59,819 bases of DNA from Bacillota bacterium (GCA_040757085.1 JBFLXJ010000005.1:1-59819), one strand, 5' to 3'; shown: positions 8,926 through 17,041, counted from the stretch's first letter. The notes: generated by a model from the sequence alone, not told the origin. Numbers and translations: made by a program.

Positions 8926-10297
8926 CGGTCCGGGTGGTTACGTGGCTGCCATCCGGGCTGCCCAGAAGGGAGCCCGGGTGGCCGTGGTGGAACGGCGGGA
9001 ATTGGGAGGCACGTGCCTCAACCGGGGCTGCATCCCCACCAAGGCCCTGGTGAGGTCGGCCGAGGTGCTGGAGATGACCCGCCGGGCGGCCGAGTTCGGC
9101 GTAAGGGTTTCTGCTCCCGAAATCGACCTGCCCCGCGTCAGGGAGCGCCGGGCGCAGGTGGTGAGGCAACTGGTCGACGGCGTGGAGAGGCTTTTCGCCT
9201 CCTGGGGGGTTACCCTGGTGAGGGGGACTGCCCGCGTGAGCCGGCCGGGAGTGGTGGAGGTCGAGTTGCCGGGAGGCGGGCGGGAAGTGCTCTCGGCCCG
9301 TCACGTCATCATAGCCACCGGATCGGCCCCCGAGCAGCCGCCCATACCCAGAGAAGATCTTCGCCTGTGCATGTCCTCGGACGACGCTCTCGACCCCGAT
9401 CACATCCCGGAGAGCATGGTGATCATCGGAGGAGGGGTGCTGGGCGTCGAGTTCGCCTGTCTCTACCGGGCTTTTGGCTGCAAGGTGGACATGGTCAAGC
9501 GCTCTCCCCTCATCCTGCCGCCGGTGGACGAGGAGCTGTCCCGACGCATGATGGCCATCTTGCGCCGGCAGGGGATCACGGTGCACACGGGGATCTACGT
9601 GCAGCGGGTCCTTGAGCGCGACGGGGGACGTCGTCTCGTCGCCAAGGACAAGGAGGGCCGGGACGTGCACTTTGATGCTGAGTGCGTCCTGGTGGCCATG
9701 GGCAGGGTACCCGACTTCGGCGGGCTGGACCTTGATACCCTGGGGGTGAAGTACGACCGCAAGGGGATCAGGGTGGGCCCGGACATGGCCACGGATGTGC
9801 CCGGGGTGTGGGCAATTGGGGACGTGGTGGGACGCACCTTCCTGGCCTCCGTGGCCTCCCACGAGGGCCTCGTGGCGGTGGACAACATCATGGGTGAGCA
9901 TCGGCAGATGGATTATCGCAGTGCCCCCTACTGCGTGTTTTCCCTGCCCGAGATCGCCGGGGTGGGCCTCACGGAAAGGGCCGCCCGGGAAGCCGGTCAC
10001 CGGGTGAAGGTCGCCCGCTTTCCATACTCGGCCAACGGCCGCGCCCAGGCCCTGGGCGAGACCGAGGGGCTGGTCAAGATAGTGGTCGACGAGGAGACAC
10101 AGCAGGTGCTGGGCCTGCACATCCTGGGGGCCGGGGCGGACGTCCTCATCCACGAGGGGGCCGTGGCCATCAGGATGGGTGCCACCGCCCGCGATCTGGC
10201 CGAAATCGCTCACGCCCATCCCACCCTGGCGGAAACGGTGATGGAGGCGGCGGAAGGGGCCGCGGGGCAGTCCATCCACCTGGTCAGGGTGCGTTAA
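8900..10297 (+). CDS. lpdA: Dihydrolipoyl dehydrogenase (GCS L protein)
   Basis: 465 aa FAD/NAD-dependent disulfide oxidoreductase that reoxidises the dihydrolipoyl arm of GcvH. It has an FAD-binding GSGPGG at residues 8-13, the redox disulfide Cys39/Cys44 in GGTCLNRGCIP, an NAD-binding GGGVLGVEF, and a C-terminal catalytic HAHPTLAE. GTG at 8900 is preferred because AAGGGAGG ends at 8890; an ATG at 8891 would have no spacing. Last gene of the gcv operon, completing T, H, P and L proteins in one transcription unit. Confidence 0.95.
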   Translation: MYDIVVIGSGPGGYVAAIRAAQKGARVAVVERRELGGTCLNRGCIPTKALVRSAEVLEMTRRAAEFGVRVSAPEIDLPRVRERRAQVVRQLVDGVERLFASWGVTLVRGTARVSRPGVVEVELPGGGREVLSARHVIIATGSAPEQPPIPREDLRLCMSSDDALDPDHIPESMVIIGGGVLGVEFACLYRAFGCKVDMVKRSPLILPPVDEELSRRMMAILRRQGITVHTGIYVQRVLERDGGRRLVAKDKEGRDVHFDAECVLVAMGRVPDFGGLDLDTLGVKYDRKGIRVGPDMATDVPGVWAIGDVVGRTFLASVASHEGLVAVDNIMGEHRQMDYRSAPYCVFSLPEIAGVGLTERAAREAGHRVKVARFPYSANGRAQALGETEGLVKIVVDEETQQVLGLHILGAGADVLIHEGAVAIRMGATARDLAEIAHAHPTLAETVMEAAEGAAGQSIHLVRVR

Positions 10298-10310
10298 GGA
10301 TGCAGAGCAG

Positions 10311-10346
10311 GAGCGGAAAGGGGAGCCGAAAGGGGAGCGGAAAGGG
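10311..10346 (+). repeat. Three tandem 12-bp purine-rich repeats
   Basis: GAGCGGAAAGGG, GAGCCGAAAGGG and GAGCGGAAAGGG follow each other directly (10311-10322, 10323-10334, 10335-10346) between lpdA and pepP. One base differs in the middle copy. The last copy runs into the pepP ribosome binding site. Probably slippage-prone spacer DNA; no function is evident. Confidence 0.8.
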
Positions 10347-10355
10347 GGAGGCCCG

Positions 10356-11426
10356 TTGAAGCGGTTGGAGGCCTTGAGGCGCAACATGGCCGAGCGGGAA
10401 CTGGAGTTCCTTCTGGTGACGGGAGCGGCCAACCGCCGCTACCTCTCTGGGTTCACGGGTTCGGCGGGAGTCCTGCTGGTGACCCCTGACCGGTGCTGGT
10501 TGGTTACCGACTTTCGCTACTTCGAGCAGGCCCGCCAGCAGGCCCCCGACTGGGAACTTTACCCCCAGAAGGGCAGGCTTACGGAAGCCCTGGCCCAGTT
10601 GCTCAGGGAACAGGGGATCCGGCGCCTGGCATTCGAGAAGGAGCACGTCACTTACGCCCAGTACGAGAGCCTGGCCGAACTCGGGCTCGAGCTCGTCGGC
10701 CAGGCCGGCCTGGTAGAAAAGTTGCGTATGACCAAGGACGAGGGTGAACTGGAAGCCATCCGCGTGGCCGCAGCCCTGGCCGACGCCGCCTTTGCCCACG
10801 TCCTCTCCGTGATCAGGCCGGGAGTGAAAGAAGAGGAAGTGGCGCTGGAATTGGAGTATCATATGCGCAGGGCGGGGGCCAGCGCGGCGGCGTTCGACAT
10901 TATCGTGGCCTCCGGTCCTCGCTCTGCTCTCCCCCACGGGCGGGCCTCTTCCCGACGCATCGAGCCCGGGGATTTCGTGACCATAGATCTGGGGTGCGTG
11001 GTGGATGGTTACTGTTCGGACCTCACCCGTACCGTGGTGGTGGGAAGGGCGGACGAGAGACAGAGGGAGGTGTACGAACTCGTGGCCCGGGCCCAGCGGG
11101 CAGGATTGGAAGCCCTGCGGGCGGGGCGGCGGGGCTCAGAGGTGGACGCCGAAGCCAGAGAGGTAATCATCCGGGCCGGTCACGGCGACCACTTCGGCCA
11201 CGGCCTGGGTCACGGGGTCGGCCTGGAGGTGCACGAGGCACCGCGACTCTCCCCGCAGGCGGCCGGGCCGGACGAACCTCTCCTGGAGGCCGGCATGGTG
11301 CTGACCGTGGAGCCGGGGGTATACATACCCGGGTGGGGAGGGGTCCGCATCGAGGATCTGGTGGTGGTACGGCAGGAAGGCTGTGAGATCCTGTCCCGGG
11401 CTGACAAGCAACTGATAGAGTTGTGA
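10356..11426 (+). CDS. pepP: Xaa-Pro peptidase, M24B family
   Basis: 356 aa creatinase-fold metallopeptidase that removes an N-terminal residue preceding proline (or splits X-Pro dipeptides). An N-terminal creatinase-type domain (about 1-125) precedes the catalytic domain. The metal-site motifs are visible: the two aspartates in IDLGCVVDGYCSDLTRT, GHGLGHGVGLEVHE, the glutamate in LTVEPGVYI, and the final EDLVVV. TTG start at 10356 after a GGGGGAGG ribosome binding site. It directly precedes efp, an arrangement common in Bacillota. Confidence 0.92.
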   Translation: MKRLEALRRNMAERELEFLLVTGAANRRYLSGFTGSAGVLLVTPDRCWLVTDFRYFEQARQQAPDWELYPQKGRLTEALAQLLREQGIRRLAFEKEHVTYAQYESLAELGLELVGQAGLVEKLRMTKDEGELEAIRVAAALADAAFAHVLSVIRPGVKEEEVALELEYHMRRAGASAAAFDIIVASGPRSALPHGRASSRRIEPGDFVTIDLGCVVDGYCSDLTRTVVVGRADERQREVYELVARAQRAGLEALRAGRRGSEVDAEAREVIIRAGHGDHFGHGLGHGVGLEVHEAPRLSPQAAGPDEPLLEAGMVLTVEPGVYIPGWGGVRIEDLVVVRQEGCEILSRADKQLIEL

Positions 11427-11453
11427 GGTCCGGGATGCGGGGGGTAACGAGGA

Positions 11454-12011
11454 GTGATTTCGACCAACGACTTCAGGCCCGGGATCACCGTCGAGGTGGA
11501 CGGCGAGATCTGGATGGTGGTGGAGGCCCAGCACGTCAAGCCCGGTAAGGGCTCCGCATTCGTGCGCACCCGGCTGAAGAACATCAAGACGGGGGCAGTT
11601 CTGGACCGTACCTTTGCCGCAGGGGAACGGTTCCCCCAGGCCCACGTGGAGCGGCGGGAGATGCAATACCTGTACAGCACCGGAGACCAGTATTTCTTTA
11701 TGGATACTGGTACCTACGATCAGATCCAGTTGGGCAAGGACCGGTTGGGCGACGCCATCCTCTACATGAAGGAGAATTCCATCCTCTATGTGCTCATGCA
11801 CGAGGGGAATCCCATCGGGGTGGAACTCCCCAACTTCGTAGAACTGGAAGTGGTGGAGACTGAGCCCGGCGTAAAGGGGGATACTGCCACCGGGGGGACG
11901 AAGCCCGCCCGGCTGGAAACGGGAGCGGTGGTGAAGGTTCCCCTCTTCGTGGAAGTGGGGGACATCATCCGGGTGGATACCCGCACCCACCAGTACCTTG
12001 AGCGGGTTTAG
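11454..12011 (+). CDS. efp: Translation elongation factor P
   Basis: 185 aa, three beta-barrel domains. EF-P enters the ribosomal E site and relieves stalling at polyproline. The modifiable tip residue is Lys32 in [10 protein letters not shown]. The C-terminal [14 protein letters not shown] is typical. GTG start. The stop overlaps by one base the longest possible frame of the next gene, whose real start is likely at 12125. Usual pepP-efp neighbourhood. Confidence 0.97.
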   Translation: MISTNDFRPGITVEVDGEIWMVVEAQHVKPGKGSAFVRTRLKNIKTGAVLDRTFAAGERFPQAHVERREMQYLYSTGDQYFFMDTGTYDQIQLGKDRLGDAILYMKENSILYVLMHEGNPIGVELPNFVELEVVETEPGVKGDTATGGTKPARLETGAVVKVPLFVEVGDIIRVDTRTHQYLERV

Positions 12012-12124
12012 TGGCACGTGTGACCCGGGTGTACCGTGACATCACCCGGGCGCATAGCGTGAAACCGCGCGGGCGCATAACATCTTCCGGGCGGCAACCC
12101 GCGCCGGGGAAGGAGGTGGGGCAG

Positions 12125-12529
12125 GTGGGCGACCTGAGCTCTCGGGTGGCTTACCTCAAAGGACTGGCAGAAGGGCTGAACCTGGAGGCCGAATCCAAGG
12201 AAGGCCGGTTGTTGAAGGCCATTCTGGACGTGCTGGGCGAGTTCGCGGAAGAGGTTGAGAACCTGCGCTCGCGGTTGGACGAACAGGAGGAGTACCTGGA
12301 AGACCTGGACGAGGATGTAGCCGAACTGGAAGAGCGCGTCATGCAGACGGAGGAAGAGGAAGAGTTCCTGGAAGTGCAGTGCCCCCACTGCGGGGAGACC
12401 GTGTCCTACGCGGAGGAAGAGCTGGGGGAAGAGGGCCCCATGCAACTGCGCTGTCCCAACTGCGGGGAACTCATCTATCGGGATGAGGAAGACGACGAGG
12501 AAGAAGAAGGGCCTCCCGACCGCCGTTGA
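12125..12529 (+). CDS. CD1247-domain coiled-coil zinc-ribbon protein
   Basis: 134 aa, function unknown. The N-terminus LSSRVAYLKGLAEGL matches the domain seen in clostridial CD1247-type proteins. It is followed by a strongly acidic coiled coil (about 45-75) and a C-terminal zinc ribbon with CPHC and CPNC, ending in a very acidic tail (EEDDEEEE). GTG at 12125 is chosen because GGAGG (12112-12116) lies 8 nt upstream; longer frames back to 12011 look non-coding. Commonly found next to efp in Clostridia and likely cotranscribed with it here. Confidence 0.7.
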   Translation: MGDLSSRVAYLKGLAEGLNLEAESKEGRLLKAILDVLGEFAEEVENLRSRLDEQEEYLEDLDEDVAELEERVMQTEEEEEFLEVQCPHCGETVSYAEEELGEEGPMQLRCPNCGELIYRDEEDDEEEEGPPDRR

Positions 12530-12573
12530 CGGGCTCTGCCGCCAGGCAGGTTTCGCCAGGAGGTGGGTCCCCG

Positions 12574-12614
12574 GGCGGTGCCCGCCTCTCCACGTGCGGG
12601 CACCGCCTGTGTTT
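12574..12614 (+). terminator. Rho-independent terminator after the efp operon
   Basis: A perfect 12-bp stem, GGCGGTGCCCGC (12574-12585) with GCGGGCACCGCC (12596-12607), has a 10-nt loop and is followed by TGTGTTT. It separates the pepP-efp unit from the spoIIIA control region. Confidence 0.8.
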
Positions 12615-12639
12615 GCGCGCGGGATCCTGGCGGAGTGAC

Positions 12640-12669
12640 GCATAGAGAGCCCAGCCGTGGGAAACTATA
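12640..12669 (+). promoter_or_regulatory. Candidate sigma-F/sigma-G promoter
   Basis: GCATA (12640-12644), a 15-nt spacer, then GGAAACTATA (12660-12669). The forespore consensus is about GYATA-N15/16-GGnrAnAnTW, and one position differs. Expected start is near 12676, immediately before a structured stretch (12675-12737) and about 290 nt upstream of spoIIIAA. The match is by eye in a GC-rich background. Confidence 0.4.
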
Positions 12670-12674
12670 GCAAC

Positions 12675-12737
12675 GAGCCCCGCAACAGCCCCGGAACTTC
12701 TCGGGCCCCCCAAGGAAGCTCCCGGGCGGCGGGGCTC
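12675..12737 (+). other. Structured element ahead of spoIIIA
   Basis: GAGCCCCGC (12675-12683) pairs perfectly with GCGGGGCTC (12729-12737), enclosing a C/G-rich stretch that can form inner hairpins. It begins where transcription from the candidate forespore promoter would start. No ORF with a ribosome binding site is seen. It could be a 5' structure of a small RNA or a chance palindrome in GC-rich DNA. The rest of 12530-12959 holds only the terminator and the two promoter candidates. Confidence 0.35.
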
Positions 12738-12823
12738 TACCATTTCCTGCGGAGCGGTGTGCTAAACCCTTGTAAATCGGGGTACGTACCGTTCCCCCGT
12801 GACCATCGGGCTCGCTCAGGTTG

Positions 12824-12851
12824 GCATAACATGGTTCGGGAGGCATATAGT
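12824..12851 (+). promoter_or_regulatory. Candidate sigma-E promoter of the spoIIIA operon
   Basis: A -35-like GCATAAC (12824-12830), a 13-nt spacer and a -10-like CATATAGT (12844-12851) match the mother-cell sigma-E pattern (ATA-rich -35; CATACAnT -10). It lies about 110 nt before the chosen spoIIIAA start. In B. subtilis spoIIIA is sigma-E dependent, which supports the assignment. Confidence 0.6.
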
Positions 12852-12959
12852 GGTCATGGATGGTGGGCGTTGTCGTGGTGCCGGGTATGGTCGGCCGGCG
12901 GCACGCAGGCCGGGGCGGGGTGGTGGGGCAGGCAGGGGGCGCCTGCAGGAGGGCTGGAT

Positions 12960-14009
12960 GTGGGTCGAGCGTGGGAGGAAGACTTGTTGCCCCTGGTGGC
13001 TGAGCCGGTGCGTTCCGCCCTGCGCCGCCTGGCGCCAGAAACGGCGGCGCAACTGGAGGAGATCCGGTTGCGGGTGGCCCGGCCGCTGGCGGTGGGTAGC
13101 TACGGGCGGGAGACCTTCGTTTGCAGTGACGGGCGTTTCACCAGCCGGCCCGAAGAAGCATACCGGGTGAGCCGCGGCGATGTGGAGGCCACCTTGCAGC
13201 TTCTCTTCCGCGGCTCGTTGTACGCAGTTGAGGAACAGCTCCGCCAGGGGTACGTAACCGTGGCTGGCGGACACAGGGTGGGATTCTGCGGGCGGGCGGT
13301 ACTGGAAGACGGGCACATTGCCGGCCTGGTGGACATATCGTCACTCAGTTTCCGGATTTGCCGGGAGGTGCCCGGAGCTGCCGACCCTATCATCCCTTTT
13401 CTGGTCGTTGACGGCCGGGTCGTGGGGGCGCTGATCCTGTCGGCTCCCCTGGGAGGCAAGACCACCGTGCTGCGTGATGCTGTCCGCCAGCTCTCCGATG
13501 GGGTCCCCGCCCTGAGGTTTCCGGGGGCGAAAGTCTGCCTGGTGGACGAGCGGTCGGAGGTGGCCGGGTGCTGGAACGGGGAACCCCAGCGCTACGTGGG
13601 ACTGCGCACGGACGTGCTGGACGGTGTTCCCAAAGCCACGGGGTTGATGATGGCGGTGCGGGCCATGTCTCCTCAGGTGGTGGCCACCGACGAACTGGGG
13701 GGTGCTGCCGACGTGGCGGCAGTTGAGGAAGCCCTGCATGCGGGGGTAGCCGTTTTGGCCACGGCTCACGCTTCCTCACTGGCAGAGGCGCGATCCCGGC
13801 CTCATCTCGGGGGGCTCATGGCCCGGGGCGCTTTCCCGCGGGTCATCCTCCTCAGCCGGCGGCTGGGTCCGGGGACCGCGGAAGCGGTGTGGTCAGCCGA
13901 GGGAGAAAACTTGCTCCCGCAACCTTTGCCGCCGGGGCCGTGGACCCGGGGGCATATCCCTGCGGGGCCGGCCATATCATGCAGGAAGGAGGGACAAGGT
14001 GGGGCTTAA
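12960..14009 (+). CDS. spoIIIAA: Stage III sporulation protein AA (secretion-type ATPase)
   Basis: 349 aa. Mother-cell ATPase of the SpoIIIA-SpoIIQ channel ('feeding tube'), related to type II/IV secretion ATPases. The P-loop SAPLGGKTT is at residues 161-169 (SpoIIIAA proteins normally show SPPxxGKTT), followed by LRDAVRQLSDG. Walker-B-like LVDERSEVAG and VVATDELGG lie further on. GTG at 12960 is chosen for AGGAGGG 6 nt upstream; the open frame extends upstream but looks non-coding. First gene of the eight-gene operon; its 3' end overlaps spoIIIAB by 11 nt. Confidence 0.93.
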   Translation: MGRAWEEDLLPLVAEPVRSALRRLAPETAAQLEEIRLRVARPLAVGSYGRETFVCSDGRFTSRPEEAYRVSRGDVEATLQLLFRGSLYAVEEQLRQGYVTVAGGHRVGFCGRAVLEDGHIAGLVDISSLSFRICREVPGAADPIIPFLVVDGRVVGALILSAPLGGKTTVLRDAVRQLSDGVPALRFPGAKVCLVDERSEVAGCWNGEPQRYVGLRTDVLDGVPKATGLMMAVRAMSPQVVATDELGGAADVAAVEEALHAGVAVLATAHASSLAEARSRPHLGGLMARGAFPRVILLSRRLGPGTAEAVWSAEGENLLPQPLPPGPWTRGHIPAGPAISCRKEGQGGA

Positions 14010-14514
14010 GTTCCTGGGAGCTGCTCTGTTCCTGGCAGCGGGGATAGGGCTCGGGTGGCAGTCGGCAGCTCGCCTGGAGCACAGGGTGAGGGAACTGCGG
14101 TCCCTCGTCGTGTCCCTGCGGGTCCTGGAGAAGGAAGTGGCGGTGGGTGCGACCCCCCTGCCTGTGGCCCTGGAACGGTCGGCCCAGGTGGCGGAACCCT
14201 CCGTTGCCCGCCTGCTCGGGGAGGTGGCGGCTCGCCTCTCGGACGGCAGCGGACGTACGGCGCGACAGGCCTGGGAAGAAGCCCTGGGGCAGGTATCCCT
14301 TTCTCTGGCGGCGCCGGACCTGGAGGTACTGCGGGGGCTGGGCGTGACCCTGGGATCGAGCGGGCGAGCCGACCAGGTGCGGCACATATCCCTGACGCGG
14401 GAGCGGCTGGCTGCCCGCGAGCAGGCGGCCCGCGAAGAGGAGCAGCGGCAGGGCAAACTTTACCGCTACCTGGGCGTGTTGGTGCCCCTGGCCCTGCTCC
14501 TGGCCCTGTGGTGA
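13999..14514 (+). CDS. spoIIIAB: Stage III sporulation protein AB
   Basis: 171 aa with an N-terminal membrane segment (FLGAALFLAAGIGLGW), a helical cytoplasmic domain with the characteristic RVRELRSLVVSLRVLEKEV, and a C-terminal membrane helix. Similar in architecture to the GspF-type platform proteins of type II secretion, as known for SpoIIIAB. GTG start with GGAGGG just upstream, inside the spoIIIAA 3' end. Confidence 0.9.
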   Translation: MGLKFLGAALFLAAGIGLGWQSAARLEHRVRELRSLVVSLRVLEKEVAVGATPLPVALERSAQVAEPSVARLLGEVAARLSDGSGRTARQAWEEALGQVSLSLAAPDLEVLRGLGVTLGSSGRADQVRHISLTRERLAAREQAAREEEQRQGKLYRYLGVLVPLALLLALW

Positions 14515-14535
14515 GGGACACGGGGAGGCAGAAGC

Positions 14536-14733
14536 GTGGACGTGGAGCTCATCTTCAAGATAGCCGGGGTGGGCATCCTGGTATCCGTCCTCTACACCGT
14601 CCTCAAGCAGGCGGGTAAGGAGGAGCAGGGGCAGTTGGTGGCCCTGGCGGGAGTGGTAGTGGTCCTGATGATGGTCATTCAACTGGTGGTGCGCCTGTTT
14701 GAGACCGTCCGCACCATGTTTCGCCTGTACTGA
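14536..14733 (+). CDS. spoIIIAC: Stage III sporulation protein AC
   Basis: 65 aa, two transmembrane helices (FKIAGVGILVSVLYTVL and LVALAGVVVVLMMVIQLV), the standard size for SpoIIIAC. Small membrane component of the SpoIIIA complex. GTG start 21 nt after spoIIIAB. Confidence 0.9.
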   Translation: MDVELIFKIAGVGILVSVLYTVLKQAGKEEQGQLVALAGVVVVLMMVIQLVVRLFETVRTMFRLY

Positions 14734-14744
14734 GAGGGTGTGCC

Positions 14745-15143
14745 GTGGAGCTTGTGCAGGTGGTGGGGTTTGCGCTGGTGGTCACGGTCATCCTGGTCGT
14801 CTTGCGCCAGCAGCGACCGGACATGGCGGTGTTACTTTCGGTGGCCGCGGCGGCCGCCATCCTGTTTTTCCTGGTGGATCGTATCTGGCAGGCCGTCGGA
14901 CTGCTCCAGGATCTGGCGGCGCGCGCCGGCGTCCGGGATACGTACGTCCAGATCCTGCTGCGGGTGATGGGGATCGCGTACCTGGCGGAGCTGGGCAGCC
15001 AGGTGTGCCGGGACGCCGGGGAAGGGGCCATGGCGACCAAGGTGGAGATGGCGGGCAAGATCATCATCCTCATCCTGGCCATACCCATTGTGCGTGCCCT
15101 GGCCGACGCTGTCCTGGGCGCCATTCCCCTGGCCACCCGCTGA
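14745..15143 (+). CDS. spoIIIAD: Stage III sporulation protein AD
   Basis: 132 aa membrane protein with about four hydrophobic helices; similar in its first part to SpoIIIAC, as is usual. Conserved block YVQILLRVMGIAYLAELGSQVCRDAG is present. GTG start at 14745, 11 nt after spoIIIAC. Confidence 0.9.
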   Translation: MELVQVVGFALVVTVILVVLRQQRPDMAVLLSVAAAAAILFFLVDRIWQAVGLLQDLAARAGVRDTYVQILLRVMGIAYLAELGSQVCRDAGEGAMATKVEMAGKIIILILAIPIVRALADAVLGAIPLATR

Positions 15144-15157
15144 GTCAGGTGGGGACC

Positions 15158-16471
15158 ATGGGCCGCATATTCCGGGTGGCATCACAATTGAGGATGGGAT
15201 TGGGCCGGCTGTGGCGGGTGGTGCTGGGCCGGGGATGGCGGGCGGGGTGGGCCATCACGCTCGTGGTCCTGGGGGTGGCGGGACGGGCGGGTTTCCCTGT
15301 GCGGGCGGAAGGAGAATTGCGGGCACCCGGCGTGGTGGAACTGGCACCCGGGCCGGGCGAGAATGACCAGCGCCAGGAAGGGCTGTGTCCGGATCCGCTG
15401 CACGGGGCAGAAGAACAGTGGGAGGCCGCCCGGTCCCCGGAACTGGACGAGTTGCTACGGCAGATAGAGAAGGAACTCGGGCGGCCGGGAGCGCTGGATG
15501 TGCCCGCCATCGTGTCGCGGCTGCGCGAGGGCGGGATCATGGTGGACCTGCCTGCCCTGGGCCGGCGGCTGGCCCAGGTGCTCTGGGGCGAGGTCCCCTC
15601 CACCGTCTCGCTCCTGGGCAAGCTGGTCCTCCTGGCTCTGGTGGCAGGTCTGCTGGTGCAACTGGGGGAGGCCTGCGGCGGGGGGCAGGTCGCTCGGGTG
15701 GCTTACTTGGTGGCTTTCCTGGCCTTCATGGGCCTGGCCATTTCCAGCTTCGTGGCGGCCTTTGCGGCCGCACGAGCGGTGGTCAACCGCCTGGTGGCCC
15801 TCATGCTGGCCCTCATCCCGCCCTTCTTGGCCCTCACCGTGGCCAGCGGTACCCCAGCCAGTGCCGGGCTGCTGCACCCGGCCCTGATGCTGGCGGTCAA
15901 CGGAGCGGGGCTGCTGGGAGCGGCGGTGGCCATGCCCCTGCTGTTTGCTTCCGCCTTGATCGAACTGGTCGACGGCCTGGCGCAACGGAGGCGGCTGGAG
16001 GGCCTCAGCACGCTCTTGCGACAGGGCAGCGTGTGGACGGTTGGCCTGGGTATGGCCGCCTTCCTGGGTGTGGCGGTGGTGCAGAACGCCGCTGGCAGGG
16101 CCCTGGACGGGGTGGTGGTACGCACCACCAAGTTCCTGTCCGGCACCTTCGTGCCCGTGGTCGGCAAGATGTTTTCCGATGCCACCGAGGTGGTGTTTGC
16201 GTCCACCCGGCTGGTGATGGCAGGCCTGGGAGTGGCGGGGGTGTTGGCCGTGCTGGCCGTCATCATGCTGCCCCTGGTGAAGATCCTGCTTCTCGTACTC
16301 TGCTTTCGCCTGGCGGGAGCCCTAGTGGCAGTACTTGACGCCCGGGAACTGGCGGGGTGCCTGCGCGGTATCGCCTCGGCCCTGGGGTGGCTGGGGGTAA
16401 TCGTGGGTATGATCGCCCTTTCCTTTCTGGTTTGCATTGCCATCCTGGTGGGGGCAGCTCGCCCGGCCTAG
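15158..16471 (+). CDS. spoIIIAE: Stage III sporulation protein AE
   Basis: 437 aa polytopic membrane protein, the largest subunit of the SpoIIIA complex. It has an N-terminal signal-like hydrophobic stretch (about 25-45), a polar extracytoplasmic segment, then about eight membrane helices with the conserved NAAGRALDGVVVRTTKFLSG region. ATG at 15158 follows spoIIIAD by 14 nt; the frame is open further upstream but overlaps spoIIIAD and is not credible there. Confidence 0.93.
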   Translation: MGRIFRVASQLRMGLGRLWRVVLGRGWRAGWAITLVVLGVAGRAGFPVRAEGELRAPGVVELAPGPGENDQRQEGLCPDPLHGAEEQWEAARSPELDELLRQIEKELGRPGALDVPAIVSRLREGGIMVDLPALGRRLAQVLWGEVPSTVSLLGKLVLLALVAGLLVQLGEACGGGQVARVAYLVAFLAFMGLAISSFVAAFAAARAVVNRLVALMLALIPPFLALTVASGTPASAGLLHPALMLAVNGAGLLGAAVAMPLLFASALIELVDGLAQRRRLEGLSTLLRQGSVWTVGLGMAAFLGVAVVQNAAGRALDGVVVRTTKFLSGTFVPVVGKMFSDATEVVFASTRLVMAGLGVAGVLAVLAVIMLPLVKILLLVLCFRLAGALVAVLDARELAGCLRGIASALGWLGVIVGMIALSFLVCIAILVGAARPA

Positions 16472-16499
16472 CCGGCAGGACCCTGCGGGGGGATGAACG

Positions 16500-17039
16500 G
16501 TGACGGTGCTTTGGGTCTGGGTGCGGGGAATAGTGCTGCTCCTGCTCGTGATCCTGGGCGTGGAATTGCTCATGCCCCGGTCGGCGTTCCGGCAATACCT
16601 GCGGTTGGTGGCGGGCATGATCCTGGTGCTGGTGGTGCTCGAGCCGGTACTGGGCTGGTTAGGCGGGGAAGTTCCCAGCCTGGGCTCCCCACCCGGGGGT
16701 CTTACCCCGGGCTGGTTTCCCTCCGTGCCCGCAGGCCCTGGCGGGGCGGGGAATCTCCGCCGCGAAGTGCAGGCGGCCGTCGACCGCCAGGTGCGGGCAG
16801 CGTTCCGGGAGCGGGTGGCCGCAGCGGTAAGGGAAGTCCTCCTTGGCTCCGGCAGCGTTTCGGAAGCATGGGTAGAGGTGGTCCTGGGGGGTGACGGCTT
16901 TGAGATCACGGGGGTCCGTGCCCGGGTGCGGGCCCGGGCGGGGGGTACCCTGTCGCCCACCGAGCGCGAGCGCCTGCGGGGAGCAGTGGCGGCCTACCTG
17001 GGCATATCCCCCGATCGTGTTACCGTGGGGGAGGGATAG
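16500..17039 (+). CDS. spoIIIAF: Stage III sporulation protein AF
   Basis: 179 aa with two N-terminal membrane helices (VWVRGIVLLLLVILGVELL; LVAGMILVLVVLEPVLGWL) and a soluble C-terminal domain of ring-building type. The motif LLMPRSAFRQYLRLVAGMI is characteristic of SpoIIIAF. GTG start after a GGGGGGA site. Confidence 0.9.
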   Translation: MTVLWVWVRGIVLLLLVILGVELLMPRSAFRQYLRLVAGMILVLVVLEPVLGWLGGEVPSLGSPPGGLTPGWFPSVPAGPGGAGNLRREVQAAVDRQVRAAFRERVAAAVREVLLGSGSVSEAWVEVVLGGDGFEITGVRARVRARAGGTLSPTERERLRGAVAAYLGISPDRVTVGEG

Positions 17040-17041
17040 TT

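Noticed and set aside
8402-10432. Very long open frames on the minus strand, for example 8402-10432, 4642-6504, 28552-30438, 21591-23282 and 37316-38953
   Set aside because: They lie exactly antisense to well-supported genes (lpdA, gcvPB, dxs, nfnA, LeuDH). Their products are rich in Arg, Pro, His and Gly without domains. They are expected by-products of GC-rich codon use.
12657-12959. Upstream extension of the spoIIIAA frame to 12657
   Set aside because: The added ~100 residues do not resemble SpoIIIAA, would run through the candidate promoters, and lack a ribosome binding site; GTG 12960 has a good one.
13440-13466. Apparent defect in the SpoIIIAA Walker A motif (Ser instead of the first Gly)
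   Set aside because: SpoIIIAA proteins normally read SPPxxGKTT at this place, so the serine is ordinary; Gly-Lys-Thr is intact.
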